A DNA stretch of 64,000 nucleotides from Streptomyces lydicus (GTDB lineage: Bacteria; Actinomycetota; Actinomycetes; Streptomycetales; Streptomycetaceae), in NCBI RefSeq assembly GCF_004125265.1, contig NZ_RDTE01000003.1, forward strand, positions 124,001-188,000. The letters run 5' to 3'. Numbering within the stretch: position 1 is the stretch's first letter; each line of letters starts with the position of its first letter. This document shows positions 8,734-16,559 of this stretch, piece by piece. Under the pieces are notes generated by a model. That model was not told where the DNA came from. It worked only from the letters and a program-made list of their open reading frames with translations, and made no database searches. The position numbers were made by a program, and so were the translations under genes.

Positions 8734-8791
8734 CACGCCTACGCGCACGCCCACGCCTACTCGCCCGCGCACGCCTACGCGCACGCCCACG
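8734..8791. repeat. Two 22-bp direct repeats, 36-bp period
   Basis: The 22 bases at 8734-8755 (starting CACGCCTACGCG) recur exactly at 8770-8791, and the bases between are also made of CACGC-type words. The block lies in the short spacer after the AbrB-family gene. It looks like a slipped-strand expansion; no function is evident. Confidence 0.7.
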
Positions 8792-8853
8792 ACCCGCCGG
8801 ATACCCGGCAGCGTTCCGGCAGTTACCCCACCCCACCGGAAGGTCTCAGCACC

Positions 8854-9348
8854 GTGGCCCCCTCTCAACCGGCTTCGTCCCCGCTCCCCGATGTCGTCGC
8901 CGTCACCGCAGCCGCACCGGACTGCGTCTCCTTGGCAGAGCAGCGGTGGGTGGCCCTCGTCGGCCATGACGAAGCCAGGCCGGAGGAGTGCGACGTCGTG
9001 CACTGGTGGCGCTGCGAGAAAGAACTGGTCGGCTACCTCCACGACGCACAGAGCGGCCGGATCATCCGGGCCGATCTGCATCCCGGCTTCCTCGGCTACG
9101 AGCGCCGCCCCCGAGTCGTCACCGCGCTCCCGGGCATGGGCTGGACGGCCTGCTACCACCTCGACACCCCTACGGGCCGGACCAGGGAGGACCGCCCGGT
9201 GCTCGCCTGGCTGGTGTACGACGACGGCACCATCACCCCCCAAGACGTCGATCACGACGGCTTGGTCTACTGCAGCACTGACACCCACGGCTTGTCCCAC
9301 ATCCAGCCGCCGAGTGAACCCCGATCCCCCCATACGAAGACGCCGTGA
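8854..9348 (+). CDS. Hypothetical protein
   Basis: A 164-residue soluble protein that I do not recognise. It is acidic and rich in Trp, His and Asp; the core reads as alternating strands (ELVGYLHD, RIIRADLHPGFLGYERR, GWTACYHLD, PVLAWLVYDDGTI). There is no signal peptide or membrane segment. GTG at 8854 is preceded by GGAAGG at reasonable spacing. Codon use matches the neighbours, so it is probably a real gene. It follows the AbrB-family gene by 154 bp on the same strand and may share its transcript. Confidence 0.55.
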   Translation: MAPSQPASSPLPDVVAVTAAAPDCVSLAEQRWVALVGHDEARPEECDVVHWWRCEKELVGYLHDAQSGRIIRADLHPGFLGYERRPRVVTALPGMGWTACYHLDTPTGRTREDRPVLAWLVYDDGTITPQDVDHDGLVYCSTDTHGLSHIQPPSEPRSPHTKTP

Positions 9349-9457
9349 CGAGAGCCCCATGACTCTCCCTCGCCCAACTCCTGTGTGAGGAAACTCTGTT
9401 GGCCGCGAACCAGGTCCGGTCGCGATCGACTCCACTTTCGATACGCGGCCTACCGCA

Positions 9458-9829
9458 CTATTCCTGGCTGCGCGGCGGTAGCCGCCGTGTGATCCGCTGG
9501 AACAAGTCCGTCAGCGGTTCGCCGACCTCTTTCCCGAACTCAGTCAGCCCGTAGGTGACTTGGGGCGGCGTGGTCGGCTCGACCTCCCGCCGGACCAGGC
9601 CGTCGTTGACCAGTGCGCGCAGGGCCTGAGCGAGCATCTTCTCGCTGATGCCCTGAATGCTGTCGCGCAGCTCGTAGAACCGAAGGTCGTTGCTCCGCAA
9701 GGAGATCAGCACCCAGATGCCCCACCTGCTGGTCACGTGGTCGACCACGTCCCGCGCGGGGCAGTCGGTGTGAAACACCTCATACCGATGACCCGCCTCG
9801 GCCTGCGTCAGCTGCGCGCCTTCCTTCAT
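9458..9829 (-). CDS. HxlR-family transcriptional regulator
   Basis: A 123-residue winged-helix protein of the HxlR (MarR-like) family. It shows the early cysteine (HTDCPARDVVDHV), the SRWGIWVLISLR helix, the recognition segment GISEKMLAQALRALV and the wing TTPPQVTYGLTEFGKEV. Members often sense electrophiles or redox-active compounds through that cysteine and repress a divergent oxidoreductase. Here the divergent partner, 92 bp away, is an NmrA-like NAD(P)-binding protein, and the spacer holds a CTTAC/GTAAG palindrome. Confidence 0.88.
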   Translation of the reverse strand: MKEGAQLTQAEAGHRYEVFHTDCPARDVVDHVTSRWGIWVLISLRSNDLRFYELRDSIQGISEKMLAQALRALVNDGLVRREVEPTTPPQVTYGLTEFGKEVGEPLTDLFQRITRRLPPRSQE

Positions 9830-9855
9830 GTCCGGAGCTTACCTCTGGGTATGTT

Positions 9856-9870
9856 CTTACGAAAAGTAAG
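9856..9870. promoter_or_regulatory. Palindrome CTTAC-N5-GTAAG, putative HxlR operator
   Basis: A perfect 5-bp inverted repeat with a five-base AT-rich centre, in a locally AT-rich part of the spacer between the divergent HxlR and NmrA-like genes. Its place and symmetry fit an HxlR dimer site controlling both genes. This is inferred from position only. Confidence 0.45.
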
Positions 9871-9921
9871 CCCGCCTCCTAACGTCAACTTCCGTAACGC
9901 ACAACGGACTAGGAGCTGAAC

Positions 9922-10761
9922 ATGATCGTGGTGACCGGGGCTACCGGGAACGTGGGCCGGCCTTTGACGCGGGCTCTGGCCGAGGCGGGCGAGCAGGTGA
10001 CAGCGGTGTCGCGGCACGCGGCGGCGATGCCGGACGGCGTCCGGCACGTGGCGGCCGACTTGGCCGAACCGGCGGGCCTCACACCCGCGCTGGACGGGGC
10101 GAAGGCACTGTTCCTCCTGCTCTCCGGTGACCTGCACGCCCCCGGAGCCAGACCGGCCGACATCATCGGCCTGGCCAAGGCCGGCGGGGTCCGTCGGGTC
10201 GTCCTGCTGTCTTCGCAGGGCGTGGCGACCAGGCCGCTCGGCCCGTCGCGGGTCGCGATGCGCGCGCTGGAGGACGCGTTGCGGGAGTCCGGCCTGGACT
10301 GGGCCGTCCTGCGGCCGGGCGGCTTCGCCTCCAACGCCTTGGCCTGGGCGGAGTCCGTCCGCACGCAAGGGGTGGTCGCGGCGCCCTTCGGCGACGTCGG
10401 GGTGCCGGTCGTCGACCCGGCGGACATCGCCGAGGTCGCGGCGGCCTGCCTGCTGAACGACCGGCACACCGGCGGGGTGTACGAGCTGACCGGGCCGGAA
10501 GTGATCACGCCGCGTCAGCAGGCAGAGGCCATTGCCGCCGCGCTCGGCTCGCCGGTGCGGTTCCACGAACTCACCCGCGACGAGGCCAAGGCCGCGATGA
10601 CCCGGTTCGTGCCGGCGGAACTCGCCGACGACACCCTGGACATCATCGCCGCCCCGAACCCGGCCGAGCTGCGGATCAGCCCGGACGTGGAACGAGTCCT
10701 CGCCCGTGCCCCGCGCCCCTTCAGCGGCTGGGTCGCCCGCAACATCGCCGCTTTCCGCTGA
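9922..10761 (+). CDS. NmrA-like NAD(P)-binding protein
   Basis: A 279-residue atypical short-chain dehydrogenase. It opens with MIVVTGATGNVGRPLTRAL, a Rossmann nucleotide-binding loop of the NmrA/QOR2 type, and continues with LFLLLSGD, RRVVLLSSQGV and the WAVLRPGGFASNAL segment. The usual Tyr-x-x-x-Lys catalytic pair is not clear, which is common in this group; members act as quinone or NAD(P)H reductases or as redox sensors. The HxlR gene divergent from it is the likely repressor. The ATG at 9922 follows AGGAGCTG. Confidence 0.85.
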   Translation: MIVVTGATGNVGRPLTRALAEAGEQVTAVSRHAAAMPDGVRHVAADLAEPAGLTPALDGAKALFLLLSGDLHAPGARPADIIGLAKAGGVRRVVLLSSQGVATRPLGPSRVAMRALEDALRESGLDWAVLRPGGFASNALAWAESVRTQGVVAAPFGDVGVPVVDPADIAEVAAACLLNDRHTGGVYELTGPEVITPRQQAEAIAAALGSPVRFHELTRDEAKAAMTRFVPAELADDTLDIIAAPNPAELRISPDVERVLARAPRPFSGWVARNIAAFR

Positions 10762-10782
10762 GGCACAACTCAACTGAAACGC

Positions 10783-10795
10783 CGAGGCGGCCTCG
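10783..10795. terminator. Short hairpin after NmrA-like gene
   Basis: CGAGGC and GCCTCG are inverted around one base, 22 bp after the stop of the NmrA-like gene. There is no T-run, as usual in these GC-rich genomes, so this is a weak terminator candidate. Confidence 0.3.
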
Positions 10796-11157
10796 TGCGG
10801 CTGCGGCTGCGGTCGCACGGCTGCGCCTGCCCATCACAGCTGCTGTCCGCCAACTTCAATCCACGGGCACGCGGCGTCGTGGCCGATGCCGTCACGTCCG
10901 GGGGCTCCTGACCGGACTTTCCATCGGTTTCCTGAAACCAGCAGCGCCCGCGACATCCCCGGGCCGGCCGCCCCATGACGAGCAGGGACACGAAACAGGA
11001 CACGAAACAACTCCCCTTTGGCCGACCACATTCCAGGTATCCAGCAGGGACGTGCCGAGGGCCCGGTCCGGGCTCCGGCGCATCAAAGAAATGAGTGCGT
11101 GAGAGCGGTTCATATCCGTATGCTTGTGCGGGCTCACGGCGGACGGGAGGGAAGACA
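10796..11157. other. Spacer with 12-bp tandem duplication
   Basis: No convincing gene is visible in this 360-bp spacer. GGACACGAAACA is present twice head to tail (10986-10997 and 10998-11009). A 39-codon open frame spans the repeat but has no ribosome site and atypical codon use. The last part must carry the promoter of the DIP1984-family gene. Confidence 0.5.
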
Positions 11158-11628
11158 GTGAAGCTTGCTGAGGCACTGGCGGAACGTGCGGAGGCAACGC
11201 GTCGTGCAGAACAGCTGCGAACGCGCGTCGTCAGCAGTGCGCGGTATCAGGAAGGTGAGACGCCCGCCGAGGATGCAGCCGAGTTGCTGGCCGAGGCCGG
11301 TGAGGTGCTGGGCACTCTTGAGACACTGATCCGGCGGATCAACCGAACCAATGCCGCAGTGCAGCTCGGCCAGGACGGCACGCTCACCGACGCGCTCGCG
11401 CGCCGGGATGTGCTGCGACTGCGTCACTCGGTGATCACCGCGGCGGCGGATGCGGCAGCAGGTACCGGCGAGCGAGGTTACGGGCGACAACTCCGATCTG
11501 AGCTGAAGATGCTCTCCGCGCTTCCGGTCGCGGAACTGCGGGGTCAAGCAGATGTACTCGCACGGGAGATCCGTGAGATCGATGTGCGGATCCAGCGTAC
11601 GAACTGGGAGGTAGATCTGCTGGACTGA
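11158..11628 (+). CDS. DIP1984-family protein
   Basis: A 156-residue, almost wholly helical protein that matches the DIP1984 (septicolysin-like) family in layout: VKLAEALAERAE at the start, a long coiled region, LIRRINRTNAAVQ, DALARRDVLRLRH and the C-terminal REIDVRIQRTNWEVDLL. The function of this family is not established; members are often encoded near restriction or mobile genes. The GTG at 11158 is chosen because family members start VKLAEAL and GGGAGG lies just upstream; the longer frame adds an unrelated leader. Confidence 0.8.
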   Translation: MKLAEALAERAEATRRAEQLRTRVVSSARYQEGETPAEDAAELLAEAGEVLGTLETLIRRINRTNAAVQLGQDGTLTDALARRDVLRLRHSVITAAADAAAGTGERGYGRQLRSELKMLSALPVAELRGQADVLAREIREIDVRIQRTNWEVDLLD

Positions 11629-12178
11629 GCGGTCCCAGCAGGGTGTCACGATGTGGAGCAGGTAGCCGTTTCGGAGGCGTGCACACACCGAGGGCCGGCG
11701 GTTTTCCGGCCCCTCCTGGTGCGTGAAGAGCAACGCGGGGTTCGACTCCCCACACACAGCGCAGCTCAGCACCGCGCACAGGTAACAGTGCACATCGCAC
11801 AGCACATCACCACGTGCAGATCCGGAGCGGTGAGGGCGGGCTCGGGGTATCCCACATCGCAGCAGGCCACACCTCAAGAGAGGGCACTGTCGGGCGAACA
11901 CCGTTGGCGATTGCGGCAGTGGCCGCCAAGTGACTCGCCACAGCGGAACAAGGGGCGGGTTGTTCTGCCCCCCTTCCTGCACCGTGCTCTGCCGATCACC
12001 GTGCCGATGCCGGAGCCGCCCTCACGGCCGGAGCCCCACCTCTGGAATCCACACGTGTCGCCGAGTCCACACGTGTCGCCGGGCCCCTCGACTGGTCGGC
12101 CGGCTCGTCCAGTGGGGCCACGGCGTGTTCCTCCCGTCGCAGCAGACCAGGTGAGATGGGGTTTCGGAGCCGGTGAGA
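11629..12178. other. 550-bp spacer: hairpin, T-arm-like motif, 16-bp direct repeat
   Basis: No gene is supported here. A stem of GGGCCGG with CCGGCCC (11692-11712, loop 7) lies 64 bp past the DIP1984 stop and may end that transcript. Near 11739-11755 the sequence GGGGTTCGACTCCCC looks like a tRNA T-arm, but no matching acceptor, D or anticodon stem can be drawn. A 16-bp word (TCCACACGTGTCGCCG) is repeated at 12048-12063 and 12066-12081 and contains ACACGTGT. Confidence 0.45.
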
Positions 12179-14125
12179 TCAGCCCGGGAGGGGGATGAAC
12201 AGCAGGATGCCGTGGTCGCTGGCGGCGGTGTAGCAGGAAGTGCCGGCGAAGGTGGCGGTGTAGAAGGGGGTGGCGATGGCGAAGACGGGGACGATGGCGT
12301 TGTGGATGGTGGCGGTGCCGTTGGCATCGGTGACGGCGGTGCCGAGGTTGACCGGGCCGAAGAGCGTGGTGGCGGTGAAGGTCACCGGCTGACCGGCCAA
12401 CGGCATCCCCGAGGTGGTCGTCAGGGTGGCGCTGAGGGTGGGGATGTAGAACTCGGGCAGCGGGGTCAGCCGGAGCCTGATTGTGCCTGGCTGCGCGGTC
12501 AGCTTTGTGTGGGTGGGGTTCACGGTGACGGGGGTGCTGGTGGTGGAGCCGGTGACGCAGCTGTCACCGTTGTAGGTGGCGGTGAGGGTGCCGGTGGTCA
12601 GGGCGGTGGTGGTGAAGCATGCCTGCCCCGAGGCGTTGACGGGGACCACCTGGGTTTGGCCGTTGGGGAGGGTGAAGGTGACCGTGCCGGTCGGCACTGT
12701 GGTGGTGGCGGGGGTCGGGGTGACGGTGGCGCATACGGTCACGTTCTGACCGCAGGTGGAGGGGTTCGGCGTCACCGACAGCGTCGTCGTGGTGGAGTTG
12801 GGGTTCACGGTGACGGAGGTGGGGTTGCCGTTCACGGTCGCGGTGAACGTACCGGCGGTGTAGGTGTGGGTGGTCTGCCCGCTCCCGGTGGCGTCCAGGG
12901 CGACGGTGACCGTGGGGCTGCTGTCCCCGAAGTCCACCACCGCGGTCCCGTTCGGAGTCCCCCCGGAAATGCTGAACGTCACCGGCTGCCCGCACACCGG
13001 CGACGCCGGCGAGGTCGCCACCGTCAGCGGTGAAATCTCCGTCACGTTGGCCGAATTGGCGTTGGTGACGTAGACGTTGCTGTTCGGCGCCGCCGCCACC
13101 GAGAACGGGAACGCGCCGACGGGGACAGTGGCCACGACGGTGTTCGTGGTGCTGCTGATCACCGTCACGTTGTTGGAATTGCTGTTGCCGACGTAGACGT
13201 TCCCGGTCGGCGCCACCGCCACCCCGAACGGGCCCCCGCCCGTGGGAACGGTGGCCAGGACCGTGTTCGTGGCGCTGTCGATCACCGTCACGTTGTTCGA
13301 CACGGTGTTGGTGACGTAGACGTTGCCGTTGGGCGCCACCGCGATCACCCCCGGGACCGTGCCGGCGGGGACGGTGGCCACGACGGTGTTCGTGGCGCTG
13401 TCGATCACCGTCACGTTGTTCGAGGTCTGGTTGGCGATGTAGACGTTGCCGTTCTGCGCCACCGCCGCATAGCCCGGGAAACCACCGGTGGGGAGGGTGG
13501 TCAGGACGGTGTTCGTGGCGCTGCTGATCACCGTCACGGTGTTCGCGTTCCGGTTGGCGACGTAGACGTTGCCGTTCGCCGCCACCGCCACCGCGTCCGG
13601 GACCGCGCCGACGGGGACGGTGGCCAGGACGGTATTCGTGGCGCTGCTGATCACCGTCACGTTGTTCGACGTGCTGTTGCCGACGTAGACGTTGCCGTTC
13701 GGTGCGACCGCCAGCGCGAACGGGCCCCCGCCGGTGGGGACGGTGGCCAGGACGGTGTTCGTGGCGCTGCTGATCACTGTCACGTTGTTCGAGCTCTGGT
13801 TGGTGACGTAGACGTTGCCGTTCTGCGCCACCGCAAGCATGGCCGGGTCTGAGCCGACGGGCACGGTGGCCAGGACGGTGTTCGTGGTGCTGTTGATCAC
13901 CGTGACGTTGCCCGAATTGGCGTTGCCGACGTAGACGTTGCCGTTCGGCGCCACCGCCACCCCCAGCGGGGTCGTGCCCGCCGGGATCGTCACCGTGGAG
14001 AACGCCGCACTCAACGGCGCGGCCACAAGCCCGCGCACAGCGGCCACCTCAGATCCACCGGCCGGTACAACCGGCCGCACCCCGGCTACCGCCGGAGCTC
14101 CCCACCAACCCGTAGTCAAATCCAT
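12179..14125 (-). CDS. YVTN beta-propeller protein with Ig-like domains
   Basis: A 648-residue protein. Residues of about 45-370 form eight consecutive 41-residue repeats with the pattern AVAPNGNVYVxN..NNVTVI.S.TNTVLATVP, the YVTN/40-residue beta-propeller family seen in surface and secreted proteins. After this come a PKD/Ig-like module (VDFGDSSPTVTVALD), a bacterial Ig-like domain (STTTTLSVTPNPSTCGQNVTV), and a third beta domain ending at the C-terminus. Its Thr/Asn/Val-rich composition differs from its neighbours. No signal peptide is visible: the N-terminus MDLTTGWWGAPAVAG lacks a basic start and hydrophobic core, so export is uncertain. GAGAGG precedes the ATG at 14125. Confidence 0.85.
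   Translation of the reverse strand: MDLTTGWWGAPAVAGVRPVVPAGGSEVAAVRGLVAAPLSAAFSTVTIPAGTTPLGVAVAPNGNVYVGNANSGNVTVINSTTNTVLATVPVGSDPAMLAVAQNGNVYVTNQSSNNVTVISSATNTVLATVPTGGGPFALAVAPNGNVYVGNSTSNNVTVISSATNTVLATVPVGAVPDAVAVAANGNVYVANRNANTVTVISSATNTVLTTLPTGGFPGYAAVAQNGNVYIANQTSNNVTVIDSATNTVVATVPAGTVPGVIAVAPNGNVYVTNTVSNNVTVIDSATNTVLATVPTGGGPFGVAVAPTGNVYVGNSNSNNVTVISSTTNTVVATVPVGAFPFSVAAAPNSNVYVTNANSANVTEISPLTVATSPASPVCGQPVTFSISGGTPNGTAVVDFGDSSPTVTVALDATGSGQTTHTYTAGTFTATVNGNPTSVTVNPNSTTTTLSVTPNPSTCGQNVTVCATVTPTPATTTVPTGTVTFTLPNGQTQVVPVNASGQACFTTTALTTGTLTATYNGDSCVTGSTTSTPVTVNPTHTKLTAQPGTIRLRLTPLPEFYIPTLSATLTTTSGMPLAGQPVTFTATTLFGPVNLGTAVTDANGTATIHNAIVPVFAIATPFYTATFAGTSCYTAASDHGILLFIPLPG
13024..14008 (-). 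repeat. Eight tandem 123-bp coding repeats
   Basis: Each blade of the propeller gene is encoded by a 123-bp unit. The units are close enough at the DNA level to show long identical words, such as GACGTAGACGTTGCCGTT and GCTGATCACCGTCACGTTGTT on the plus strand. The near identity suggests recent duplication or gene conversion, so blade number may vary between strains. Confidence 0.8.
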
Positions 14126-14134
14126 GACAAGCCT

Positions 14135-14148
14135 CTCTCAGCTGAGAG
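14135..14148. promoter_or_regulatory. 14-bp perfect palindrome at the propeller-gene start
   Basis: CTCTCAGCTGAGAG is a perfect palindrome 10 bp upstream of the propeller gene's ATG, overlapping its ribosome-binding region. It could be a repressor site or an mRNA hairpin that hides the ribosome site. Confidence 0.4.
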
Positions 14149-14282
14149 GGCCGCCCGACAACTCCCACCGGGGCCCGCGTCGTACAGCGCCGGAATACGC
14201 GAACCGGATCACCGCTTGCACACCGGGACAGAGAGAGGACACACCGACACGTACCACGCACCGGCGCACCGGCACATGGCAA

Positions 14283-14318
14283 GGGTTGCCCATCTCTCCC
14301 CGGAGAGATGGGCAACCC
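14283..14318. promoter_or_regulatory. 36-bp near-perfect palindrome
   Basis: Two 17-base arms (left arm GGGTTGCCCATCTCTCC) meet around two unpaired bases. The element lies between the end of the ABC permease operon (stop 14611) and the start of the propeller gene (14125), both leftward. It could terminate the upstream operon, bind a dimeric regulator of the propeller gene, or be the trace of a mobile element. No T-tract follows on either strand. The rest of the 14149-14610 spacer shows no gene. Confidence 0.55.
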
Positions 14319-14610
14319 ACCGGAAAACGGTCACCACCATTAACCCGAAATGGCCAAGGGAACACCACCGTCTTGACTCGACTATCACCCGGACAGACCA
14401 ATACACAGTCCAACGCAGGCACGCCGCACGAGAGGACGAGCTGCCACGCAATGGGGCCCGGAACGTGGAGCTGAGCAGGGGGACGAAGCGAGAGAGGGAG
14501 CCGCTGACCGTGCAGGAGGGCTACGAGGTGGGGCGCGTCGACCGCCCCGCCACCGCTGTGGGGCGGACTCGACGAGCCATACCCGAACTCCCCGACTGGA
14601 GAGAAAGCGC

Positions 14611-15807
14611 TCAGCTTGCACTGAGGGCGGCGGTGGGGTGCAGCCGGGAGGCTCGTACGGCCGGATACAGGCCGGCGACGACACCGATCACGAGCGTGGC
14701 GCCCAGGCCGCCGGCCAGCGACCAGGGCGGGACCACGGCGATCCACCCTTGTGTGCGGGCGAAGGCGAACGTGGCGACGGAGCCCAGCGCCGCGCCGGCA
14801 GTGCCGCCGAGCGCCGACAACAGCAGGGATTCGGTGAGGAATTGGATGCGGATCGCGCCTCGGGTCGCGCCCAGAGCACGCCGCAGTCCGATCTCCGCCC
14901 GGCGCTCCAGTACCGAGATGACCATGGTGTTGGCCACGCCCACGCCGCCGACGAGCAGCGCCACGGTGCCCAGCCCCAGCATCAGCGTCGTCAGACCCTT
15001 GTCGGTGGCGGCCTTGGCCGCAAGGGCGTCGGAGGGGCGGGAGACCTTCACCGAGGTCTCGTCGCCGGGGTTGACCGTACGGGCCAGGACTCCCTGGACC
15101 GCCTCCACCGAGGCGTCCGTGGAACGCTCGAAGACGGTGGTCGGATGGCCGTCGAAGCCCAAGTAGCGTTCGGCGGACGGGAATCCGACCAGGGCGATGC
15201 GGTCCAGGGTCGGCACCAGCTCGATGGGCGCGAGGATTCCGGTCACCACGAACCACCGGTCGTTCAGCAGGATCTTGGCGCCGGGCTCGGTGATGCCGAG
15301 GCGGTCCGCGGCCATGGACCCCAGCACGACGGTGGGCAGCCGTTCACTGGCGCGGTTCAGCCAGCTCCCTTGGCTGGTACGGGCATTGAGGGCGTCGAGC
15401 AGGTCGGGGCGGGCTGCCTGGACCGTGACCCCCGATGCCAGCTCCTCCGGTACGGCATCGCTGCGGCGCACCCGGGCGTTGACGGAACCGGTGGCGGTGG
15501 CGTGCTCGACCGGGCCGATCCGCTCGACCATCGCCACCGCGCTCTTGGGGAGCTTCACGTCCTGGCCGAGGGCGTTCTTGCCCGCCTCGACGGTGAGCAG
15601 ATTGGTACCCAGCCGGTCCAGCCGGTCGAGCAGGTCGGCGCGGCTGGACGTGGACAGTCCGACGACCGCGACCATCGTGGCGATGCCGATCGCGATGCCG
15701 AGGGCGGACAGCACGACGCGGGCGCGGCGACTGCGCAGGCCCTCGGCGCCGGTCCGCAGTACATCGGCCGGCGAGAGCCGGGCCGCCCGGAGTGCGGGGC
15801 CGGTCAT
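14611..15807 (-). CDS. ABC transporter permease, MacB type
   Basis: A 398-residue permease with the MacB layout: an N-terminal helix (RVVLSALGIAIGIATMVAVVG, abbreviated by this family as the anchor), an extracytoplasmic domain of about 200 residues, then three helices (TLMLGLGTVALLVGGVGV, an ALGATRGAIRIQF coupling loop, and GGTAGAALG...LVIGVVAGLYPAVRA). Confidence 0.9.
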   Translation of the reverse strand: MTGPALRAARLSPADVLRTGAEGLRSRRARVVLSALGIAIGIATMVAVVGLSTSSRADLLDRLDRLGTNLLTVEAGKNALGQDVKLPKSAVAMVERIGPVEHATATGSVNARVRRSDAVPEELASGVTVQAARPDLLDALNARTSQGSWLNRASERLPTVVLGSMAADRLGITEPGAKILLNDRWFVVTGILAPIELVPTLDRIALVGFPSAERYLGFDGHPTTVFERSTDASVEAVQGVLARTVNPGDETSVKVSRPSDALAAKAATDKGLTTLMLGLGTVALLVGGVGVANTMVISVLERRAEIGLRRALGATRGAIRIQFLTESLLLSALGGTAGAALGSVATFAFARTQGWIAVVPPWSLAGGLGATLVIGVVAGLYPAVRASRLHPTAALSAS

Positions 15808-16559
15808 CGGGACACCTCCTCGGTGTGCTCCACAGGGGAGTCGGCCGGGCCGGGGGCCGCGCCGGAGTCGGCGACGATCTCGCCGTCGCGAAAGCGGATC
15901 CGGCGGGGCAGCGACTCCGCGATCTCGTTGTCGTGGGTGATCACGCAGACGGTGGTACCGGCCGCGTGCAGTCCGCGGATGAGCTGCATGACCAGCTCCC
16001 CGGAGGCGGTGTCCAGGGCGCCGGTCGGCTCGTCCGCGAGCAGCAGATCCGGCTTGCCGACCAGCGCTCGGGCAATGGCCACCCGCTGCTTCTCGCCGCC
16101 CGAGAGCTGGTGGGCGAGGTGGTCGACGCGGTGTCCGAGGCCCACTTCTTCCAGGGCGGTGAGGGCCCTGGCACGGCGCTCGCGCAGCGTCGTACCGCCG
16201 TAGAGCAGGCCGTCCGCGACATTGTCCTGGGCGCTGCGGCCGGGAGCGAGGTGGAAGTGCTGGAAGACGAAACCGATGTGCCGGGCGCGCAGCGCGGAGA
16301 GCTGCGCGTCGGACAGCCGGCTCACGTCGTATCCGGCCACCCTGACCTCGCCCGAGGTGGCCCGGTCGAGGGTGCCGAGCAGATGGAGCAGGGTGGATTT
16401 GCCGGAGCCGGAGGGGCCGACGATGGCGGCCAGCTCTCCTTGCGACACCCGCAGGTCGACGCCCCGCAGTGCGTCGACGCCACCGGGGTACGTCTTGGTG
16501 GCGGCCCGGAGTTCGATCACGTCCGGGGGCGTGGTCCGGTCGGTCGGGGCCTGGGTCAT
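15804..16559 (-). CDS. ABC transporter ATP-binding protein, MacB/LolD type
   Basis: A 251-residue ATPase with all motifs intact: Walker A (GPSGSGKSTLLHLLGTLD), Q-loop (FVFQHFHLAPGRSAQDN), canonical signature LSGGEKQRVAIARAL, Walker B (LLLADEPTGALD) and H-loop (VCVITHDNEIA). Its stop overlaps the permease start by ATGA and its start overlaps the stop of the adaptor gene, so adaptor, ATPase and permease are coupled. This is the order of MacA-MacB-type machines, here split into separate ATPase and permease as usual in Gram-positives. It would energise export or extraction of an unknown envelope compound. Confidence 0.92.
   Translation of the reverse strand: MTQAPTDRTTPPDVIELRAATKTYPGGVDALRGVDLRVSQGELAAIVGPSGSGKSTLLHLLGTLDRATSGEVRVAGYDVSRLSDAQLSALRARHIGFVFQHFHLAPGRSAQDNVADGLLYGGTTLRERRARALTALEEVGLGHRVDHLAHQLSGGEKQRVAIARALVGKPDLLLADEPTGALDTASGELVMQLIRGLHAAGTTVCVITHDNEIAESLPRRIRFRDGEIVADSGAAPGPADSPVEHTEEVSR

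Noticed and set aside
8734..8791. CRISPR array
   Set aside because: Only two copies, the spacer is itself made of the repeat words, and there is no cas gene nearby.
11692..11760. A complete tRNA gene
   Set aside because: Only a T-arm can be drawn; no acceptor, D-arm or anticodon stem pairs in the flanking sequence.
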